Positions 6,857-13,240 of a stretch of 13,240 nt of DNA are shown here, piece after piece. Both the position numbers and the translations under genes were made by a program. Location of the stretch: positions 1-13,240 of the forward strand of contig JBBRGI010000079.1 of assembly GCA_038240855.1 (NCBI GenBank), given 5' to 3'. The notes beneath the pieces were generated by a model. The model was not told where the DNA came from, did no database searches, and saw only the letters and a list, made by a program, of their open reading frames with translations. This stretch comes from JAAFHB01 sp038240855. GTDB taxonomy: Bacteria; Bacteroidota; Bacteroidia; Bacteroidales; Prolixibacteraceae. The stretch's first letter is position 1; every line of letters begins with the position of its first letter.

Positions 6857-7865
6857 TATTTTAGCAGTATTGATACTGTTGATTGCTACAAATGTCAATG
6901 CCGAAAGAATCTCGAAGAGTATCTATAAAAACTATCCTGTAAATGCTGTTCACAAACTTGATCTGAATAATAAATACGGCAACATTTATATCGAAAACAA
7001 CCGGACTGACTCGGTGATCGTGTCAGTCGATATCTGGGTAGAGGGGACCTCTGAGAAATCGAGGCGTTTGCTGAACAATATTAACGTCACAGTTAATCTG
7101 AGCGGCAGTACCGTTGTGGCGGTAACTAATATTGAAAATACGATGAGCGGCAATAATGAGTTTAGCATCGATTATCATATTTCGGTACCCGCTGCCCGCG
7201 AACTCGCCGTCGTGCAGAAATATGGCGCCGTAAATATGCAGGATCTGACCGCTAAAGGAATTTTTGAGATCAAATACGGGGAGTTAAACGGACAGAAATT
7301 ACTTTCTCCTGATCTTTCGATGGACGTTGCCTATAGTAAGGTAAATATTGAACAAATTAAAGACATTTCGCTGGTATTAAGTTATTCAAAACTCAAACTG
7401 GGACAGGGAAATAACCTGAAAATTGAAACCAAATATTCGGGCCTGACTATCGGCAATTGCAAACAAATTGATGCCAGTTCAAAATATGACGATTACAACA
7501 TAAAAAACATTGATTCATTGGTGTTAAACTCAATGTATACCGGAATTGCGGTCGATAAATTGAATCAAAAACTCAGCCTGATCAACGGATATGGTGGCGT
7601 CACCATCAAGGAGATTCCAGCCGGGTTCAAAAGTATCACTATCGAAAGTAAATATGCCGGAATAAAACTTGGAATTGCTTCGGATGCTGACTATAAACTC
7701 AATGGTAAAGTCCTGTACAGCAATATCAAACATCCCGAGGGAAAACTAAACAAGATGCGCGAAAATACCAGTTACGAGGTTAACGGAACTATCGGGAATG
7801 CCGCAAACCCCAGTGCAATAGTCCGCATAGAAAGCAGCTATGGCAATGTCAACCTGATCCCATGA
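6837..7865 (+). CDS. Exported beta-solenoid repeat protein (DUF4097/adhesin-like)
   Basis: This 342-aa protein has a Sec signal peptide, MRTLKYNILAVLILLIATNVNA, with probable cleavage after Ala22. The mature part is a series of short units beginning with an aromatic and a small residue followed by a beta strand: KYGNIYI (46), KYGAVNM (128), KYGELNG (146), AYSKVNI (165), SYSKLKL (182), KYSGLTI (199), KYDDYNI (216), MYTGIAV (233), GYGGVTI (251), KYAGIKL (272), SYGNVNL (334). From 165 to 233 the spacing is exactly 17 residues. Such a pattern predicts a parallel beta-solenoid, as in DUF4097 and putative auto-transporter adhesin heads. It should be periplasmic or surface-located. It is the last gene of the sigma/anti-sigma operon (20-bp overlap), so it may be the sensor or the main target of that system. 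No enzyme motif is visible. Confidence 0.78.
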   Translation: MRTLKYNILAVLILLIATNVNAERISKSIYKNYPVNAVHKLDLNNKYGNIYIENNRTDSVIVSVDIWVEGTSEKSRRLLNNINVTVNLSGSTVVAVTNIENTMSGNNEFSIDYHISVPAARELAVVQKYGAVNMQDLTAKGIFEIKYGELNGQKLLSPDLSMDVAYSKVNIEQIKDISLVLSYSKLKLGQGNNLKIETKYSGLTIGNCKQIDASSKYDDYNIKNIDSLVLNSMYTGIAVDKLNQKLSLINGYGGVTIKEIPAGFKSITIESKYAGIKLGIASDADYKLNGKVLYSNIKHPEGKLNKMRENTSYEVNGTIGNAANPSAIVRIESSYGNVNLIP

Positions 7866-7915
7866 TCTGATTTCACGTAGGCCACCCTATTCCTGAATTC
7901 TTAAAATACAGCATT

Positions 7916-7944
7916 GAAGAGGTCGGATTTTCTCCGGCCTCTTC
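7916..7944 (+). terminator. Hairpin after the sigma-factor operon
   Basis: GAAGAGGTCGGA and TCCGGCCTCTTC form a 12-bp stem (one T-G wobble) around a TTTTC loop, 50 bp after the stop of the beta-solenoid gene. No T tract follows, so termination here would be weak or factor-dependent. It may instead protect the 3' end of the transcript. Confidence 0.5.
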
Positions 7945-7999
7945 GTGTGTTTGACGCAGGCTTAGATCTCCGGATTATCACCTTCGAACGATTACATAC

Positions 8000-8021
8000 A
8001 ATCGGGAATCCGATTTTTTTT
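8000..8021 (+). terminator. Rho-independent terminator with T8 tract
   Basis: AATCGG and CCGATT pair over a GAAT loop, and a run of eight T residues (8014-8021) begins at the end of the stem. This is a short but conventional intrinsic terminator between the sigma operon and the thioredoxin gene, backing up the larger hairpin at 7916-7944. Confidence 0.6.
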
Positions 8022-8052
8022 AGTGTTTGATAAAGAATAACAAATGAAAAAA

Positions 8053-8082
8053 TTGCGATTTAAGCAGTAGTTCTTAAATTTG
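8053..8082 (+). promoter_or_regulatory. Bacteroidota sigma-ABfr type promoter of the thioredoxin gene
   Basis: TTG at 8053-8055 (-33 element) and TAAATTTG at 8075-8082 (-7 element, consensus TAnnTTTG) are separated by exactly 19 bp. Transcription should start near 8089, about 10 nt before the ATG at 8099. This is the clearest promoter in the window and supports a Bacteroidota origin. Confidence 0.75.
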
Positions 8083-8098
8083 AAAAAAATCGTGCATT

Positions 8099-9523
8099 AT
8101 GAAGTTTGCTGCTAAAACAATAGTTTTCCTGTTATTTGGACTCATTGCCTTTATCCCGGTTTCCCGGGCTCAGCCATTCCAGATAAAGGTCACTCTTGAT
8201 GGATTAAAAGACACAAATATCTACCTGGCCCATTATTATGGAAGCAAGGTGCTTAAAATTGATTCAGCCCGGCTGGATAAAACAGGAACGGCTACATTTA
8301 AATACAAGGAGTTACGCCCCGCAGGAATTTATGTAACCTACTTTGATAAAGACAATTTTTTCGATTTCATGATCGGAGCCGATCAGCAATTCTCCATTCA
8401 TACTTCGTTTGAACCTCATGCAAAACGTGTGTATAAAGATGCCGTTGAAACAGAAATGTTTCAGCAATACCAGGAATTCCTGTCTCTGCAGCGAAACAAG
8501 CAACTAAATTTACAAAAAGAGTATGAGGCGCATAAGAACAATCCCGACTCTGTAAAAATAATTACCGCCGAAATCGATAAACTGAATATTGAGATGGAAG
8601 GCTATTGGGAGAAGAAATCGTCTGAATATCGCGGAACATTTTTTGCTGATTTCCTCCGCTCGATGATTTATCCCCGGCCTGCAACCTTTATTGTTCCTGA
8701 CAATTACAAAAATCCCGATTCCCTGAAATGGGTAATGAATTATAATTTTATGAAAGACCATTACTGGGATAATTTCAACTTTGCGCAACCTGGTCTTATC
8801 AGATCACCTTTGATTGATGTAAGGTTGGATAATTATTTCAAGAAAACGCTCCTCCAGATTCCTGACTCATTTTTACGTCCTACATTCGCGCTAATTGAAA
8901 AATCAAAAGCCAATGATGAAATGTTTCACTATATATCCTTGCAACGTCTCAACGATGCCATTAATTCGGAGGTGATGGGAATGGATAAAATGTTTGTTGA
9001 ACTTGCGGAACGGTATTTTCTTAACGGAAAAGCGGCCTGGCTCGATTCGGCTGCACAAGCCACGGTGAAGGAAAAGGTTAGGGTGATTAAACCAAATCTC
9101 ATCGGCAATCTTGCTCCTGAACTTAAACTTCCCGATTCTGAAGGGATGTATTACAGTTTGCGCCAGATGAATTCAAAATATACAATACTATATTTCTGGG
9201 AACCCGATTGCAGTCATTGCAAGAAAACCACTCCCCTTCTCCTGAAGGATTTATATCTTCCGCTCAAAGGTAAAGGCGTTGATATCTATGCCGTCTGTAC
9301 GCAGAATAAAAAGGAGGAATGGATGAAGGCCATCAATGAATACAAGATCTACGACTGGACCAATGTGTGGGACCCGGCTGTGACTTCAAATTTTCGTTCG
9401 CTTTACGATGTTTACAGTACTCCGGTCATTTACATCCTCGACGCCAAAAAGCACATAATTGCCAAACGTCTCGATGTTGATTCCGCGGTTAAGTTTCTGA
9501 AACACCTGATTGACAAAGGATAA
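8099..9523 (+). CDS. Exported DUF4369/DUF5106-like thioredoxin-family protein (TlpA/redoxin)
   Basis: This 474-aa thiol-disulfide oxidoreductase has a signal peptide (residues 1 to about 24, ending SRA before QPF) and probably acts in the periplasm. The N-terminal part (about 26-105) is a DUF4369-like beta domain starting FQIKVTLDGLKDTNIYLAHYY. The middle (about 110-325) is helical and resembles DUF5106. The C-terminal thioredoxin fold (about 335-474) carries the redox motif CSHC at 371-374 in YFWEPDCSHCKK and the cis-proline loop STPVIY with Pro442. This layout is common in Bacteroidota proteins related to TlpA/ResA that keep exported proteins reduced, but the partner is unknown. It is a single-gene unit with its own promoter (8053-8082) and a hairpin 57 bp downstream. 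There is no lipobox cysteine in the signal peptide, so it is probably soluble. Confidence 0.9.
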   Translation: MKFAAKTIVFLLFGLIAFIPVSRAQPFQIKVTLDGLKDTNIYLAHYYGSKVLKIDSARLDKTGTATFKYKELRPAGIYVTYFDKDNFFDFMIGADQQFSIHTSFEPHAKRVYKDAVETEMFQQYQEFLSLQRNKQLNLQKEYEAHKNNPDSVKIITAEIDKLNIEMEGYWEKKSSEYRGTFFADFLRSMIYPRPATFIVPDNYKNPDSLKWVMNYNFMKDHYWDNFNFAQPGLIRSPLIDVRLDNYFKKTLLQIPDSFLRPTFALIEKSKANDEMFHYISLQRLNDAINSEVMGMDKMFVELAERYFLNGKAAWLDSAAQATVKEKVRVIKPNLIGNLAPELKLPDSEGMYYSLRQMNSKYTILYFWEPDCSHCKKTTPLLLKDLYLPLKGKGVDIYAVCTQNKKEEWMKAINEYKIYDWTNVWDPAVTSNFRSLYDVYSTPVIYILDAKKHIIAKRLDVDSAVKFLKHLIDKG

Positions 9524-9579
9524 ATATATATTTTTGAGATTCAGTATCCTTTACAGATATTCCATATCCAGTTCAACAA

Positions 9580-9604
9580 ACCATCAGATAATCAGACTGA
9601 TGGT
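9580..9604. terminator. Hairpin between the thioredoxin gene and the TM2 remnant
   Basis: ACCATCAG and CTGATGGT are perfect 8-bp arms around a 9-nt loop, 57 bp after the thioredoxin stop. No long T run follows on either strand, so this is a weak or bidirectional terminator at best. The stop codon of the TM2 gene remnant (9584-9586) lies inside the left arm. Confidence 0.4.
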
Positions 9605-9748
9605 AGTATCTTTAAATTGTACAGTTGTGATCATCACCCACTTCGAATCATCAATAGCCACAAGCCTGTCTCTGATTCCTCTCATATGATAGCTTTCAAA
9701 AAATTTGGCGTTGTTCATAATAAACATGTCGACTTTTTGTGCTTCCAT
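9584..9748 (-). pseudogene. Truncated TM2-domain protein gene (N-terminal 54 codons only)
   Basis: Read on the minus strand from ATG 9748, the product begins MEAQKVDMFIMNN, continues AKFFESYHMRGIRDRL and VAIDDSKWVMI, and ends TTVQFKDTTISLII before TGA. This is the familiar N-terminal region of Bacteroidota TM2-domain membrane proteins, where the segment resembling SKW-x(n)-QFKDPTT leads straight into the two-helix TM2 domain (a glycine-rich LFLGGLGIDRFYIGD-type sequence). Here the frame stops exactly where that domain should start, and none of the three frames in the 60 bp beyond restores it. I infer a deletion or insertion scar. A functional 54-aa peptide is possible but unlikely. The gene is too short to stand out by length and is recognised only by its sequence. 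Confidence 0.68.
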
Positions 9749-9899
9749 TTTTTCTTAATTTCGTTAGGTTTGTTCCTACTCATAAGGCTTTTCGGTAACG
9801 CCCCGTTTTTAGAGTGGTTTATGAACTCCACTTAATAATAGATAAATTTAAATAATGATTGAAGAATTTATTGACTAAGCAAAACTATAACCAATTGTG
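9749..9899. other. AT-rich intergenic stretch without a recognisable gene
   Basis: No coding pattern could be recognised on either strand between the TM2 remnant and the repeats upstream of the ATPase gene. The plus-strand open frame over 9617-9835 covers the TM2 remnant antisense and has no family resemblance. A weak 5-bp dyad AGTGG/CCACT lies near 9812-9832. Confidence 0.4.
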
Positions 9900-9950
9900 T
9901 TTTTACCTTGTATTTCTTAAAAGTATTTTGTATTTTTACCTTGTATTTCT
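9900..9950 (+). repeat. 18-bp direct repeat, 33-bp period, in the leader of the AAA ATPase gene
   Basis: TTTTTACCTTGTATTTCT occurs perfectly at 9900-9917 and 9933-9950, ending 16 bp before the ATPase ATG. The 33-bp period is close to three helical turns, so both copies would face the same side of the DNA. That fits an operator or autoregulatory binding site. The T-rich content also overlaps any promoter of this gene. Confidence 0.6.
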
Positions 9951-9966
9951 AAATAGTCTCAAAATA

Positions 9967-11289
9967 ATGAAAAGGTTTATTACGGACCAATTAATTGATT
10001 GGAAAAATCGCACCTCCAGAAAGCCGCTAATTTTAAGGGGCGCAAGGCAGACCGGCAAAACATGGATTGTTAATGAATTTGGTAAACTTTACTTTAAAGG
10101 GAAAATCCATGTAATCAATTTTGAGAAACATCCTGACTGGCATTCCATTTTTGATTTAAACTTTGATGTACAACGAATTGTAACAGAATTAGAGATCGTT
10201 CTAAACACAAAAATTGTTAAAGGTGAAGATTTGCTCTTCTTTGATGAAATACAGAGTTGCCCTTCAGCAATCAAAGCTTTGCGTTATTTTTATGAGGAGA
10301 TGCCTGAGCAACATGTTATTTCAGCAGGTTCTTTACTTGAATTTGCATTTCAGAATATTTCAATTCCAGTGGGGAGGGTTGAATTTCTGAACATGTTTCC
10401 TATGAGTTTCCCTGAATTTTTACTTGCAACGGGCAAATCAAAATTAGCCGAAATAGTTATGATGTCCCCCCAAAAACTAGTTGATCCTATCCATCAGGCA
10501 CTCATCAGGGAGGTGAAGAATTATTATTTTGTCGGCGGAATGCCTGAATGTGTTCAACGATATGCCGAAACTAAAAGTATTAGAGATGTCTTTGATCTTC
10601 ACCTAAACCTGGTTGACACATTTCGTCAGGACTTTTCAAAATATGCTCCATATGCAGATAAACGTTGTCTGAATATTGTTTTTGCCTCAGTAGCTAAAAA
10701 TATTGGAAAACAAATTAAGTATTCCCATTTGTCAATCGATTTTTCAATACCAACCATAAAAAAAGCATTTGAATTGCTAAGCCAGGCGAGAGTTATCCGA
10801 AAATTACCAGCTGCCAGTCCGGCGGGTCTTCCACTGGAAGCTTCGGCATCTGAAAAAAAATTCAAAGCCCTTATGCTCGACATTGGTATGATGCAGCAAT
10901 TAAGCGGTATGCCTGCCGATGTGGAATACCGCGAAGATGACCTCTTAGCTATTTACAGGGGAGCTATGGCAGAGCAATTTGCAGGACAGGAATTTGCTGC
11001 AGCAGGAAACGATTCACTCTATTACTGGTCGAGAGAAGAAAAAAGCAGTACAGCAGAGGTCGATTATTTATTAAGTCACAATGGTCGCATCATTCCTGTT
11101 GAAATAAAAAGTGGAGCAGCAGGGCGTTTACGAAGTATGCACCTACTACTCAAAAATTATAATGAATGTCCTTATGGATTAGTTTTTTCTGGCGCACCTT
11201 ATTCCATACTCCCGGAACAGAAATTAATTTTTCTGCCGTTGTATTACGCCTTTCAAGCCGGATCCTGTGCCGCTCAGTTTGCTCTTTGA
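9967..11289 (+). CDS. AAA family ATPase with DUF4143 domain
   Basis: This 440-aa ATPase is of the AAA_14/DUF4143 type. Walker A is GARQTGKT at residues 25-32 after RKPLILRG; Walker B is LLFFDEIQ with Asp93-Glu94; a sensor-like ISAGSLLEF follows at 118-126. The C-terminal DUF4143 part ends in a nuclease-like pattern: Glu335 in GAMAEQF, Asp366 in AEVDYLL, and EIK at 379-381 in IIPVEIKSG, as in the PD-(D/E)XK fold. Start ATG 9967 was chosen because Walker A usually lies about 25 residues in; a TTG at 9859 in the same frame would only add translated repeat DNA. The cellular role of the family is poorly known; it is widespread in accessory regions and toxin-antitoxin-like functions have been suspected. 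The gene ends 12 bp from the convergent TOPRIM gene. It may or may not belong to the neighbouring system. Confidence 0.9.
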   Translation: MKRFITDQLIDWKNRTSRKPLILRGARQTGKTWIVNEFGKLYFKGKIHVINFEKHPDWHSIFDLNFDVQRIVTELEIVLNTKIVKGEDLLFFDEIQSCPSAIKALRYFYEEMPEQHVISAGSLLEFAFQNISIPVGRVEFLNMFPMSFPEFLLATGKSKLAEIVMMSPQKLVDPIHQALIREVKNYYFVGGMPECVQRYAETKSIRDVFDLHLNLVDTFRQDFSKYAPYADKRCLNIVFASVAKNIGKQIKYSHLSIDFSIPTIKKAFELLSQARVIRKLPAASPAGLPLEASASEKKFKALMLDIGMMQQLSGMPADVEYREDDLLAIYRGAMAEQFAGQEFAAAGNDSLYYWSREEKSSTAEVDYLLSHNGRIIPVEIKSGAAGRLRSMHLLLKNYNECPYGLVFSGAPYSILPEQKLIFLPLYYAFQAGSCAAQFAL

Positions 11290-11301
11290 TCAAAAATACA
11301 A

Positions 11302-12150
11302 TTATCGGATTAACAATTCCTGCTCCAGCCCTTTTCGGTATTTTTCGATCAGCCGCAAAAGGATTATGACATTTTCCTCATCAACCATCTGAACGTCAAA
11401 CTGAACATTCTGATTGGTGTAAATATCCCGGTTCCCTCTTGTGGAAAGTAGTTTTTCAATACCGGCGGGTAAGAAGAAACTCGATTTATCCTGTAAGTGC
11501 TTCTTATACTCATTCATGTAGATATTTAGCCCTGCAAAATCGAAGTCGCCAAAATGCAGGTAATCATTTGGAATTGTTGTTATCCATCTCACCAAATCCT
11601 TGTTTTGCGGATACCTCGAAACAAAGAGAGGTCTGATACGCTCAAACAATTTCACCTGCTTTTGGATCTGCCGGAAATTTTCAGGATTCTCAATGCCAAC
11701 TATCGTGATGTTCCGAGAAGGTACAAATGTCTCAAAGTCGTAAATAAAGGTAAAAGTCCCTTCCCGGGGATTGATTGTAATGGGCTGATTATTTAACACA
11801 CATTCAAACGGTTCATAACAATTCACCAGGAAACCTTTAAAAGTTCTGACCGCTCTTAATTTTGAATTGGACGAGATCTCTACAGCTTCAGAACGGCTTA
11901 GTTCAGCCTTAAGATATCCATCAACATAATTCGCCAGGTTATCGATGCCGAAATGATTGATCAGAAAAGGTGCGAGCAGATCTTTATTTGGAAGGAAAAT
12001 TTGTTTCTTACTCCGACCCTGCAGTTGAACATGCAGGATGCCATTTCCAATCATTAAGTCGATCACTTCATGTTTCAATTTGCTGAATGGAATCTTCTCT
12101 CCATTGAGCAATAACATAAGCTTTTCAGCAATTGGAACAGGTAACTTCAT
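11302..12150 (-). CDS. JetD/MksG-like TOPRIM protein (Wadjet-type nuclease subunit), compact form
   Basis: This 282-aa protein carries a TOPRIM-like catalytic pattern: Glu154 in ITIVGIENPENF, and an Asp-x-Asp pair, Asp202 and Asp204, in YLHFGDFDFAGLNIY. The stretch between them (RPLFVSRYPQNKDLVRWI) and the end (YRKGLEQELL) also resemble JetD, the TopoVI-A/Spo11-related subunit that cleaves plasmid DNA in Wadjet systems. JetD proteins are usually nearer 380-400 residues; this one has a shorter N-terminal part (about 1-110) that I do not recognise as the usual DUF3322 arm. Its ATG (12148-12150) overlaps the TGA (12147-12149) of the SMC-like gene in an ATGA junction, so the two are translationally coupled and should work in one complex. 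It converges with the AAA ATPase gene. JetD identity rests on motifs only. Confidence 0.75.
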   Translation of the reverse strand: MKLPVPIAEKLMLLLNGEKIPFSKLKHEVIDLMIGNGILHVQLQGRSKKQIFLPNKDLLAPFLINHFGIDNLANYVDGYLKAELSRSEAVEISSNSKLRAVRTFKGFLVNCYEPFECVLNNQPITINPREGTFTFIYDFETFVPSRNITIVGIENPENFRQIQKQVKLFERIRPLFVSRYPQNKDLVRWITTIPNDYLHFGDFDFAGLNIYMNEYKKHLQDKSSFFLPAGIEKLLSTRGNRDIYTNQNVQFDVQMVDEENVIILLRLIEKYRKGLEQELLIR

Positions 12151-13240
12151 TCTGCAGGATATTGAGATAAAATTCGGTTGACTCGTGTGATGCTCTTATC
12201 ATCTTTCTTTAGTTTGTAGATGTGTTTAAATGCAAGTGCATCATTTTCAATGGGTGAGCTGTTAATCAGCAGGATATTCCGATCGTTGGCAAATTTCAGT
12301 ATTCCACGTACATTGTTGGGATGAAGCTTCCCAATTTCATCCATCATGCAATGCAGTTTGAAGTCTTTAAACCGTCTGGAAGCCCCTTCCTTAAAAACAT
12401 TCAGCAGCATAATGTTCACCATCGCCTTCACCAAAACATCCGTACCGTCGGAACCAACGTTCGAAAGTTTCTCCACCCAACCTGTATCGTTTTGATTCTC
12501 TTCGATCCTGAATTTCAATTCAAAAGAATCTGACAGTGCAACAAAATCTCTTTTTGAATCGTCAATTTTCTTTACAAATTGCTTTAGCAGGTCAATGGCT
12601 TCCTTGTTTTTCTTCTCCTGGCTCTCCGATGAAAACAGGTTAGCTGCGCCTAAGTTAAAATTGTTTTCATCATTGAACTTTTTAATCAGGACCAGCAATT
12701 GCACCACTTCATTTTTGCTTGGATCAATCTTCAATTCAATTTTCCTGATCACTCCCACAAAATTCCGTTTAACAAAATCATCATTGATTTTATTCACTAC
12801 ACTTTGAATTTTACCTGATTCGGAAACCAAATCGGTTGTTTGTTTTCCAATCGTGGTAATGATCAAAGCAAAGCGTTCATTGACCTCTTTTTCAATTCTT
12901 TCAATTTTATTCTCCTCTACAAAATCGGAGAGCATTTCGGCAAAATCAAGAAATGACCTCGTGTCTGTCAATTGCTTCGTGAATTTAAACAGGTTATATT
13001 CGCTAAATTTACCAAGAAAATCGGTAATTGTTTTGCGGATTTCATCGATGCGGTTATTCAACTTGTCGTAATAAACCTCCCTTATCTCATCTATGAGTGA
13101 TTTGACCCGCTTTTCGGTTTTAATCCCTTCCTCAGGCAAAACAAAATACTCACTTATGCTGCGGTAACACTCCGTGGCCGTGAATGTTTCATAATTTTCA
13201 AGATCTTCCTTAAGCTGCCTCAACGCTTCATCTACAACCT
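12147..13240 (-). CDS. SMC-like ATPase, C-terminal part (DUF3584/JetC-MksF-like), N-terminus beyond window
   Basis: The frame is open to the right edge, so only the C-terminal 363 codons of a larger protein are seen. The first two thirds are charged and helical, suggesting the end of a long coiled coil (residues 1-240, counted from the codon at 13223). The ATPase C-terminal half follows: a signature-like GSDGTDVLVKAMVNIMLL at about 257-274, Walker B LHCMMDEIGKL at 290-300 with Asp295-Glu296, and a switch-like NILLINSSPIE at 316-326. This matches the DUF3584 family, distant relatives of MukB/SMC used as JetC/MksF-type motors that extrude DNA loops. The Walker A half must lie upstream. A TTG at 13223 is not the true start. 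It is coupled by ATGA to the TOPRIM gene downstream, and kleisin-like and KITE-like genes are expected further upstream. Confidence 0.8.
   Translation of the reverse strand, partial: VVDEALRQLKEDLENYETFTATECYRSISEYFVLPEEGIKTEKRVKSLIDEIREVYYDKLNNRIDEIRKTITDFLGKFSEYNLFKFTKQLTDTRSFLDFAEMLSDFVEENKIERIEKEVNERFALIITTIGKQTTDLVSESGKIQSVVNKINDDFVKRNFVGVIRKIELKIDPSKNEVVQLLVLIKKFNDENNFNLGAANLFSSESQEKKNKEAIDLLKQFVKKIDDSKRDFVALSDSFELKFRIEENQNDTGWVEKLSNVGSDGTDVLVKAMVNIMLLNVFKEGASRRFKDFKLHCMMDEIGKLHPNNVRGILKFANDRNILLINSSPIENDALAFKHIYKLKKDDKSITRVNRILSQYPAE

Noticed and set aside
9617..9835. Plus-strand open frame of 72 codons
   Set aside because: It is antisense to the recognisable TM2 protein remnant and has no family resemblance; the hydrophobic tail arises from T-rich DNA.
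9859..9966. 36-residue N-terminal extension of the AAA ATPase from a TTG at 9859
   Set aside because: The extra residues repeat FYLVFL only because the 33-bp DNA repeat is a multiple of three; the family begins close to the ATG at 9967.
12321..13071. Plus-strand open frames opposite the SMC-like gene
   Set aside because: They are antisense to a frame with clear SMC-type ATPase motifs and show no family pattern.

Overview
The window looks like chromosomal DNA of a member of the Bacteroidota, most likely Bacteroidales/Marinilabiliales-like. The evidence is the set of protein families (a RecB-like helicase-nuclease, an ECF sigma/anti-sigma/beta-repeat operon, a DUF4369-thioredoxin lipoprotein-type reductase, an AAA ATPase with DUF4143, a DUF3584-like SMC ATPase). 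A textbook Bacteroidota promoter, TTG-N19-TAAATTTG, also lies directly before the thioredoxin-family gene. No rRNA, tRNA, CRISPR array or complete insertion sequence was seen.

Left part (1-5231, all minus strand): a large RecB/AddA-type helicase-nuclease whose C-terminus runs off the left edge; a small AlaX-type alanyl-tRNA editing protein 36 bp upstream of it, probably in the same operon; a DUF4256 protein; and a Tat-signal aldo/keto reductase. These look like ordinary housekeeping genes. Two short GAATGAAA-type microsatellites sit in the gaps.

Middle (5232-8098): a 500-bp intergenic region carries a symmetrical composite of hairpins around two perfect 20-bp inverted arms (5513-5532 and 5551-5570), which resembles a RAYT-type REP element. 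Then comes a tightly overlapping plus-strand operon of three genes: an ECF sigma factor, a single-pass membrane protein that is probably its anti-sigma partner, and an exported protein built from about 17-residue aromatic-glycine repeats that should form a beta-solenoid. Two hairpins follow, one of them with a T8 tract.

Right part (8099-13240): an exported DUF4369/TlpA-like thioredoxin protein with its own strong promoter and a probable terminator. The context then becomes accessory. A 54-codon remnant of a TM2-domain protein gene lies on the minus strand, cut off just before its membrane domain. Next is an AAA_14/DUF4143 ATPase preceded by an 18-bp direct repeat with 33-bp periodicity. Converging on it from the right edge are two translationally coupled genes: the C-terminal part of an SMC-like ATPase (DUF3584/JetC-MksF-like) and a compact TOPRIM protein of the JetD/MksG type.

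This last pair is the most interesting content of the window. It looks like the downstream end of a Wadjet/MksBEFG-like anti-plasmid system whose remaining genes lie beyond base 13240. All names are from reading motifs by eye; no database search was run.
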